From: Pseudomonadota bacterium
Lineage (GTDB): Bacteria > Desulfobacterota > Desulfovibrionia > Desulfovibrionales > Desulfovibrionaceae
Length of the DNA: 49,151 nucleotides
Reading direction: 5' to 3'
NCBI GenBank assembly: GCA_023460395.1
Contig: JAEWQB010000007.1
Coordinates: 1-49,151 of the forward strand
The stretch's first letter is position 1, and each line of letters opens with the position of its first letter. Both the position numbers and the translations under genes were made by a program. The notes beneath the pieces were generated by a model. The model saw only the letters and a program-made list of their open reading frames with translations. It had not been told where the DNA came from and did not search any database. This document shows positions 45,201 through 49,151 of the stretch, one piece after another.

Positions 45201-45950
45201 AGCGTATTCTGCTACAGCGCTCTAATGGAACATCTGCGCCACGCCTACACGGTGTACGCCGTTGAAGCGGCAGGGTTCCGGCCTGAGCGCACTGCGCTGA
45301 ACACCGAACTGCACAGGGTGGAAGGGTTGGCAGCGTACTATCTGGAAGAGATCCTCAAGGTAGAGACAGACGATATCCTCTTCGGCGGCTGGAGTTTTGG
45401 CGGACTGCTCGCATATGAGACGGCGTGCCTTTATGAAAAAACAGGGAGAAAAACAGACTCTGTGCTAATTCTCGACTCCGTTGCCAACAACAGCGGAGCC
45501 AAACAGATGGCTGCCAAAGATGATGTGGAAATGCTGAAATCGCTGCTCCAGAACACTCTTGCCTTTGACGAGACGACCCTTCGCTCTCTCCCACGCGCAC
45601 ATCGGCTCGCCTATCTTGTGGAATGCGGCGAAAAGACGGGGCTACTGCCCGCAGGATTCAGCGCTGTGCAAATGGACAATCTGTTACAGACCTATCGCAG
45701 CAACGCCATTGCTGCCGCACGCTATGAACGCCCCACCCGCTCTGATAAAAAAATTTTGCTGGTGCGCGCATTGGAATTCTCCGGTAATGTGCAAATTGTT
45801 CCCGATGATGTGTACCAAGGGTGGAGTGATTTTTTAAAGAAAAGCAACATCACCCTCGCATGGACGGAAGGCACCCATGAGACTATGCTATCCCCCGGAC
45901 TTGCAGGCAATGTTGCCAAGCACATTCTGGAGTACCTGAACAATGCGTAA
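42267..45950 (+). CDS. Termination NRPS: interrupted A domain (MT inserted)-T-TE
   Basis: 1227-aa protein. The A domain begins at about 25 and is broken after core A2 (MRAGAVYLPIEQ) by a methyltransferase-like domain (about 165-385), then resumes with core A3 (YTSGSTGIPKG, Thr493) and runs to about 848. Specificity residues read D-A-Q-D-L-A-V-V-D-K, one change from the glutamine code DAQDLGVVDK. The carrier Ser911 is in FFSLGGHSIL. The TE has Ser1043 (GGWSFGGL), Asp1070 and His1204 (GTHET), so it can release the chain by hydrolysis or cyclisation. It lacks its own C domain and must dock with C5 of the upstream protein. The start overlaps the upstream stop (ATGA). Confidence 0.93.
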   Translation: MMKISDLKFASPAAETIRKQATALATGTLETLFRTVAHGSAEHAALEDATTTLRFAELDALSAAIARFVTARNYGPEPVVGVVCMRGAPYLAAALGVMRAGAVYLPIEQDLPQVRKEIMLRPARLLITDTHCLRDAEYLRYRNPGIAHILCIDSPEYDTCMERPSALSSTAYWEHLAGPGSDQGWKSLFSGELVADEALQAMAANVLKKSGIATKPRGRVLDIGSGSGIVAQTLAGVAGQYTAVELARNELDRVERLSASASVAMHHMEAVDIGFLQGEPYDGIILNGVVENFPGYAYLRTVLNHAVRRLSDDGVLFVGAVWDLEARDALRDALRNHAQTSGNARGLSSFEASEALFLSRKFFTEWAQESPVPVRVCFSPLAGPDATGRDAQSLNDTEQQHLPGRVDRPDWTDRPDRENRAKPADMTGRVYLTDRADWTELVDYRFDVVITRSPQSTFSRTDKTRFGLNDALSAPDVAFPLCTPEQAAYIVYTSGSTGIPKGIVVEHRNLLHILMALRKFSEGCHRAALVAPLSFDASIQQIAVSLFLGKPLYVMSDEERKNPEAFLRCVHERNIDLCDMTPAFFNVLVEYLHERNLSLPIVRILLAGEILRPDTIQKFYHIAGNEQVVLFNVYGPTECTVDSSAFRIDKDNYKNFSAYPIGTPLEGCVISVRDKNGSPLPDSVTGEIWISGNGVTRGYLDIPEEQDGKNRLNEPESQCRLSRQNTPEKSPFLSEQGTRWYRTGDYGFMVNGLAYYQGREDQQVKIRGNRVEIGEVENAIATFPGVKQVAVVAGTFSTGEDKTLAAYVVGNADIPALRHYLERQLPSYYVPGYYVPMTELPLSANRKVDKKALPSPSARPHTHLEEKEGTPTTRRPPEGPLEEALASMWKRLLGVEVTDTEANFFSLGGHSILAIRLIAMIEKELHAHITVTELFAHPTLALLAHFFAGKAKEQEGPIIKLCHCEGGKKLFLFHPVGGSVFCYSALMEHLRHAYTVYAVEAAGFRPERTALNTELHRVEGLAAYYLEEILKVETDDILFGGWSFGGLLAYETACLYEKTGRKTDSVLILDSVANNSGAKQMAAKDDVEMLKSLLQNTLAFDETTLRSLPRAHRLAYLVECGEKTGLLPAGFSAVQMDNLLQTYRSNAIAAARYERPTRSDKKILLVRALEFSGNVQIVPDDVYQGWSDFLKKSNITLAWTEGTHETMLSPGLAGNVAKHILEYLNNA
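42760..43425 (+). other. Methyltransferase domain inserted between A2 and A3 cores
   Basis: Contains the SAM-binding VLDIGSGSG (residues 220-228) and an acidic VEL after the next strand. A block ILNGVVENFPGYAYL resembles the NSVxQYFPxxxYL motif of NRPS N-methyltransferases, but with changed residues. The ending (FFTEWAQESPVPVRVCFSP) also matches that family. A linker with repeated D..DWT units (43480-43590) joins it to A3. Most interrupted A domains carry the insert between A8 and A9. As I recall, A2-A3 insertions are the rarer class associated with side-chain methylation. Confidence 0.72.
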
Positions 45951-47070
45951 CCGACACTGGCATACCGCTTTTTTCTTTTGCGCCACGTGCCTATGCTGTT
46001 GGAACGGAACCGCGTTTTCGGCCTACAATCCCGCCGGGGTGCATCAAATCATAACACGCATGGGGCAAGAGCTGGCAGCCGACCCGCTGATCCCCGGCCT
46101 GTCTATCGCGGTGCTCGAAAAAGGCGGCACTCGGCCGGTTCTCGCGGCTTTCGGCGTTGCCTGTATAGAAAACAGCACCCCCATGACCACCCTGTCGAAG
46201 TTCAAGGTAGGCTCCGTCACCAAACTTTTCACCGCATCGCTCATCCACAGGCTCATCAAGCAGGGAAAACTCGCCTATGATACGCCGATAAGCCAATTTT
46301 TCCCAACCTTTCCCCGTGGTAACGAGATCACCGTAGCCAATTTGCTAAACCACACATCCGGCATAGAGGATATGCTTTCTCTGCCCCGCGTGCAGGCCAA
46401 CATGGCAAAATACCGGACCCCGCAGGAACTGCTGGAGATAATACGCGCACATCCCCTGCTGTTTCAGCCCGGCACGCAGCAAAAATATTCCAACAGCGGA
46501 TATCTGATGCTCGCCGAGATAAGCGAGCAGGTTTCAGGGAAATCCTATTCCAGACAGATTGCTGACCTTTTCATAAAAAAACTGGGCATGGCCTCGCTCG
46601 TTGTCGGCAGCGACACCGCCATTGTGCCCGAACTCGCCTGCGGCTATTCATACGCGGAAGGCTCCGGGTTAATTCTGCCCATAGCCGCCAGCATCGCCAT
46701 TGCCAAAGGCACGGGAAATCTGGAAGGCACCCCCGGCGACATAGTACGCCTTGTCAATCTGGCGACCGTATTCGGAACGGACGTACCCCAGAATATTCCG
46801 CTGACCCCCCTTATACTCAGCAATGGCGAGGAAGCACGGTTTATTGCGGAAGGCTACACGGGCAGTTTTCTTAATGGCTACACCCTGTTCATGTTCACCA
46901 ATCCGCCGATCACCCTTGCAGGCAAATTAGGTTCCTTCCCCGGATTTGGCTCTGTCTATTTCTACGATCAGCAAACGCAAATTGCCGTGGCGATCAGCGT
47001 GAACAACGAACACGCGATAGATAAAATAATCACGCTAGGTGCGAAGATTTTACACGAATTACGCAACTAA
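45943..47070 (+). CDS. Periplasmic serine hydrolase of the beta-lactamase/ClbP superfamily
   Basis: 375-aa exported protein with a signal peptide ending near GTAFSA (about 27). Serine beta-lactamase/DD-peptidase motifs are intact: SVTK (Ser91, Lys94), YSN (Tyr182, Asn184) and a KLG triad in AGKLGSFPGFGS. Its ATG overlaps the NRPS stop by 8 nt, so it belongs to the biosynthetic operon. Peptidases of this superfamily (ClbP, ZmaM, XcnG) remove an acyl-D-amino-acid cap from exported prodrugs. ClbP has C-terminal membrane helices, and this protein does not. A true resistance beta-lactamase or esterase role is possible, but the gene order favours product maturation. Confidence 0.82.
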   Translation: MRNRHWHTAFFFCATCLCCWNGTAFSAYNPAGVHQIITRMGQELAADPLIPGLSIAVLEKGGTRPVLAAFGVACIENSTPMTTLSKFKVGSVTKLFTASLIHRLIKQGKLAYDTPISQFFPTFPRGNEITVANLLNHTSGIEDMLSLPRVQANMAKYRTPQELLEIIRAHPLLFQPGTQQKYSNSGYLMLAEISEQVSGKSYSRQIADLFIKKLGMASLVVGSDTAIVPELACGYSYAEGSGLILPIAASIAIAKGTGNLEGTPGDIVRLVNLATVFGTDVPQNIPLTPLILSNGEEARFIAEGYTGSFLNGYTLFMFTNPPITLAGKLGSFPGFGSVYFYDQQTQIAVAISVNNEHAIDKIITLGAKILHELRN

Positions 47071-47187
47071 CCGGGACCAAGCCTCCCTGCCGCCATCCCC
47101 TGAAAAAGAAATCACGCCCCAAAACCTGTTCACACTCCCGCTCTCAAACACAAAAAAAGCCACGAAAGCAATACGCTAACAGGATCG

Positions 47188-47313
47188 GGCGGGATTCGAA
47201 ATAGAATGGTAATTATTTGAAATAATTATTGAAAATATTTTTTGCTTTCAAAGCGCTTTTTTATACCCAAAAGTATGCACGAAACTTTTGGGTGTGTGGA
47301 TTCGAATCCCGCC
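47188..47313. other. Nested inverted repeats with tRNA-3'-end-like att candidate
   Basis: GGCGGGATTCGAA (47188-47200) and TTCGAATCCCGCC (47301-47313) are a perfect 13-bp inverted repeat. Inside lie AATTATT-TGA-AATAATT (47211-47227) and ACCCAAAAGT/ACTTTTGGGT (47265-47274 and 47284-47293). The right arm with GATTCGAATCCCGCCATACA looks like the T-arm and acceptor end of a tRNA gene, the usual core of an integrase attachment site. No complete tRNA can be folded here. The rest of 47071-47457 is AT-rich and gene-free. Confidence 0.45.
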
Positions 47314-47457
47314 ATACAAGGATTTACGGGTTTTCAGTCATCCAAAGAAATTTTTTACTGCCCTGTAAAGACCATCTTCACTAAGTGGCACAAAGAATAA
47401 CCCATTGTTATATAAATATAAACAGCCATTTCGTCGTCTTGTTGCAAGCACTTGCCA

Positions 47458-47487
47458 TTGACGGGTAGTTTAAAGTAGTTAATAGTT
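47458..47487 (+). promoter_or_regulatory. Putative promoter/operator of the toxin-antitoxin operon
   Basis: TTGACG (47458-47463) and AATAGT (47481-47486) are 17 bp apart. TAGTT occurs three times (47466, 47476 and 47483), an arrangement suited to autorepression by a ribbon-helix-helix antitoxin. AGAGG lies ahead of the antitoxin ATG. Confidence 0.4.
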
Positions 47488-47506
47488 CTACTCAGAGGTA
47501 CAAACC

Positions 47507-47800
47507 ATGCAACAAAATATAGCAACAACACCTGCTTCTGTAAAACTCCCCAACCCTCTACGCGAGCGGATAAAAAACCTTGCCGATGCACGGAACCAGT
47601 CCGCGCACGCCATTATGCTACAAGCCATAGAAAACTATGTAGACCGGGAAGAAAAGCGGGAAGCCTTACGCCAGGAAGCCAGAGCCGCGCATGAGCATTA
47701 TACGCAGACAGGTCTGCATCTGACAAATGCTGAAGTGATAGATTGGATGGATAAAATTATTCAGGGCGAAAAGGTGCCCCTGCCTAAATGCCATATCTAG
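47507..47800 (+). CDS. Ribbon-helix-helix (CopG/ParD-like) antitoxin
   Basis: 97-aa protein with an N-terminal ribbon-helix-helix region (about 10-48, ASVKLPNPLRERIKNLADARNQSAHAIMLQAIENYV), followed by a charged helix and a toxin-binding tail. It should bind its own promoter and neutralise the RelE/ParE-type toxin whose gene overlaps its 3' end by 13 nt. The order antitoxin then toxin is standard for type II systems. Confidence 0.85.
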   Translation: MQQNIATTPASVKLPNPLRERIKNLADARNQSAHAIMLQAIENYVDREEKREALRQEARAAHEHYTQTGLHLTNAEVIDWMDKIIQGEKVPLPKCHI

Positions 47801-48096
47801 TTCTCTGGACAGATAATGCCACTGCCGGACTTGAGAAAGCATACCTGTTTCTGGCTGATAAAAGCGAAGAGGCCGCAATCGGTGCAATCAAGGCCATTCG
47901 GGAAAAAGTGCTCCTCCTTGAGCAGTTCCCCAATGCTGGCCGTCCTGCGGATGATATGGAGCCAGAATACAGAGAATTACTCGTACCTTTTGGTGGGGCC
48001 GGATATGTTCTGGTTTGCGAAGTTCTGGCCAACTCGGTCTACATTTTGGCGCTGAAGCATCAAAAAGAAGCCGGATATTACGAAGTAGGGATATAA
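47788..48096 (+). CDS. RelE/ParE-family toxin
   Basis: 102-aa protein of the RelE/ParE superfamily: an N-terminal beta strand (YLVLWTDNATAGLEKAYLFLA), a helical hairpin, the LEQFPNAGRPADDM block and the C-terminal strands ELLVPFGGAGYVLVCEV and VYILALKHQKEAGYY. The sequence favours ParE-like (gyrase) over RelE (ribosome) action, but the target is not decided. It overlaps the antitoxin gene, and the next small gene starts 13 nt on. Confidence 0.85.
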   Translation: MPYLVLWTDNATAGLEKAYLFLADKSEEAAIGAIKAIREKVLLLEQFPNAGRPADDMEPEYRELLVPFGGAGYVLVCEVLANSVYILALKHQKEAGYYEVGI

Positions 48097-48108
48097 TGAG
48101 GTAACACC

Positions 48109-48435
48109 ATGAGTCGCAGCACCCGTAAAACTCCTATTATAGGCTGGACAACCTGCCGCAGCGAGCGCGCTGACAAGCAAATCTGGCACCGGCGTTGGCG
48201 TGCTCACCAGCGCACGGCTCTGGCCTCGATTCCGTTGGACGACGAAGATGGCACACTGCCAGTGTCCGTGAGACAAATCAGTGATGTCTGGGCCATGGGC
48301 AAAGATGGTCGCAACTACTGGCCGCTTTCCAGTCAGGAAAGAATCGCCAAACGCTTAGCCCGCCCAAAAGGCCGTGATCGCAAAGAACGCAAGGCATTGG
48401 AAGCCCGGTGGCAGCACAAGTTTATGGGGAAATAG
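48109..48435 (+). CDS. Small basic protein of unknown function
   Basis: 108-aa Arg/Lys-rich protein with a GAGGT ribosome-binding site ahead of the ATG, 13 nt after the toxin stop, so probably the third gene of that operon. It has Trp-rich segments (KQIWHRRWRAHQR and DVWAMGKDGRNYWPL). I do not recognise a family. It recalls small ORFs that follow toxin-antitoxin pairs on mobile elements. Confidence 0.55.
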   Translation: MSRSTRKTPIIGWTTCRSERADKQIWHRRWRAHQRTALASIPLDDEDGTLPVSVRQISDVWAMGKDGRNYWPLSSQERIAKRLARPKGRDRKERKALEARWQHKFMGK

Positions 48436-48436
48436 T

Positions 48437-48982
48437 TTATGACACGCAAGAAAACTGAACGCCCCAACCTGACAAATTATAATAGAGTTTGATCCAACGG
48501 TCTTCGAAATGCACCTCAGGATAGACGTTAGCGACGAGTCGTCCCCAGTTTTGCTTGCCGGAGCGTTCTTCCCATTCCATCATCTTCAAGTCGAGCCATT
48601 CATCGGCAACACTCTGAAAGGTATGGACAACCTTTGGCTGTGCCTTTTGGATAAGCTCTTCCTTGCGCACCTGCACAAGGCTGGCATTATCATCTTTAGC
48701 CAAGGTTCTTCGCAAGTCAGACTCGGCTCGGGCTTCTTTTAGCCCCATTTTGGGGAACTGCCCTATACTGACAGCGTTTTGCTTCCGCTTACCCTCGGGA
48801 GTGAAGGTATCGTATCTGAGATACCAAGTCTTTTTGCCCTTGGGAGAAACACGTAAAAAAAAAGACTCTCCAACGGGAATTCTTTGCTCCTCGCCAGTCG
48901 GTTTCAGGTTATTAAGAAAGGCATGCGTAATATTACGTGTATAAATTTGTGTACGACCTTGTGTCGAAAATTTTTCTCGCAT
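48437..48982 (-). pseudogene. Truncated tyrosine integrase (DUF4102/P4-type N-terminus)
   Basis: 181 residues remain of an enzyme normally near 400 aa. The arm-binding DUF4102 domain (LRYDTFTPEGKRKQNAVSIGQFPKMGLKEARAESDLRRTLAKDDN) and the start of the core-binding domain (FQSVADEWLDL...WGRLVANVYPEVHF) are present. The catalytic domain with the R-H-R-Y residues is absent. Homology seems to end around 48500, after which the frame reads into unrelated sequence and stops. ATG 48982 is preferred, and TTG 49003 is in frame. A 17-codon ORF at 48439-48492 facing the other way may be the remnant of the gene it recombined with. The IS edge lies only about 30 nt upstream. Confidence 0.8.
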
Positions 48983-49010
48983 TTTCCCGTCCCCGTAGAG
49001 CAAAATGACA

Positions 49011-49151
49011 TGTGTAGAAAATTTGGTAATCCTCCCATTTTTCGGAGGCCTGAAAAGTAGAGGCTATGCAGCCATTCTCAGTTTCTGGGCAGGGGTGATT
49101 CCCCCGATACCCATATTAGGTCGTTCATTGTTGTAGGTCCACAGCCAGTTG
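49011..49151 (-). mobile_element. Right end of an IS3-family insertion sequence (continues beyond window)
   Basis: The element's non-coding end starts with TGTGTAGAAAA or TGTAGAAAA at about 49011-49013, immediately next to the integrase start. It runs through a short GGAGG-rich region into the transposase C-terminus. The exact terminal base cannot be fixed without the other end. Confidence 0.65.
49064..49151 (-). CDS. IS3-family transposase OrfB, C-terminal fragment
   Basis: The last 29 codons read NWLWTYNNERPNMGIGGIT followed by PAQKLRMAA and a stop. This is the well-known C-terminal end of the rve-domain IS3-family transposase (YNxxRPHxxLxxxTPxxx). The 5' part lies outside the window, so integrity cannot be judged. 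Confidence 0.85.
   Translation of the reverse strand, partial: NWLWTYNNERPNMGIGGITPAQKLRMAA

Noticed and set aside
47211..47227. Fur box at the AT-rich palindrome AATTATT-TGA-AATAATT
   Set aside because: It lacks the GATAAT half-site pattern, sits in a gene-free stretch, and is part of a set of palindromes near the att-like site.
47284..47320. Possible tRNA gene because of TTCGAATCCCGCC
   Set aside because: The T-stem does not pair fully and no D-arm or anticodon arm is found upstream. It is better read as an att-like tRNA 3'-end copy.

Overview
The window looks like a chromosomal segment of a moderately GC-rich, Gram-negative anaerobe. My best guess is a Desulfovibrio-like member of the Desulfobacterota. 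The grounds are a glnB-glnD pair, a Vibrio-TonB2-like TtpC/ExbB/ExbD/TonB/TPR operon with a DUF3450 gene, and a KamA-family radical SAM gene. No rRNA or tRNA is present, so this placement is inference.

Layout. 1-4240 is housekeeping: tpx on the minus strand, then glnB-glnD on the plus strand. 4388-9844 is a tightly coupled six-gene energy-transduction operon (DUF3450, TtpC-like, ExbB, ExbD, TonB, TPR) behind a promoter that carries a Fur-box-like palindrome. 10312-11193 is a formyltransferase-fold gene that lacks the catalytic Asn. 11162-23690 is a long minus-strand run. In transcription order it holds a KamA-family radical SAM enzyme, a type II thioesterase, an Sfp-type phosphopantetheinyl transferase, a PF04392-type binding protein, a DUF697 membrane protein, a PvdE/SyrD-type peptide exporter, a Cys-rich secreted protein, an SPFH protein, a 55-aa membrane protein, a second binding protein and a sensor-MFS fusion. 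24163-47070 is the biosynthetic core on the plus strand: a 6035-aa NRPS-PKS hybrid, a 1227-aa NRPS with a methyltransferase-interrupted A domain and a TE, and a periplasmic serine hydrolase of the beta-lactamase/ClbP superfamily. 47071-49151 is a decayed mobile remnant: an att-like tRNA 3' end, an RHH/ParE-type toxin-antitoxin pair, a small ORF, a truncated tyrosine integrase and the edge of an IS3-family element.

The assembly line reads C-A(Tyr/Phe)-T / C-T-E / C-T / C-A(Ser)-T / KS-DH-KR-T (no AT) / C-halfC // A(Gln, MT inserted)-T-TE. Two elongation modules have no A domain and the PKS module has no AT, so at least three carrier proteins must be loaded in trans or by a shared A domain. Together with the PvdE-like exporter, a periplasmic hydrolase, a PPTase and type II TE, duplicated binding proteins, the sensor-MFS and a Fur-like Ton operon next door, this suggests a peptide-polyketide metallophore or prodrug that is exported, matured in the periplasm and sensed or re-imported. 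No product is assigned with certainty.
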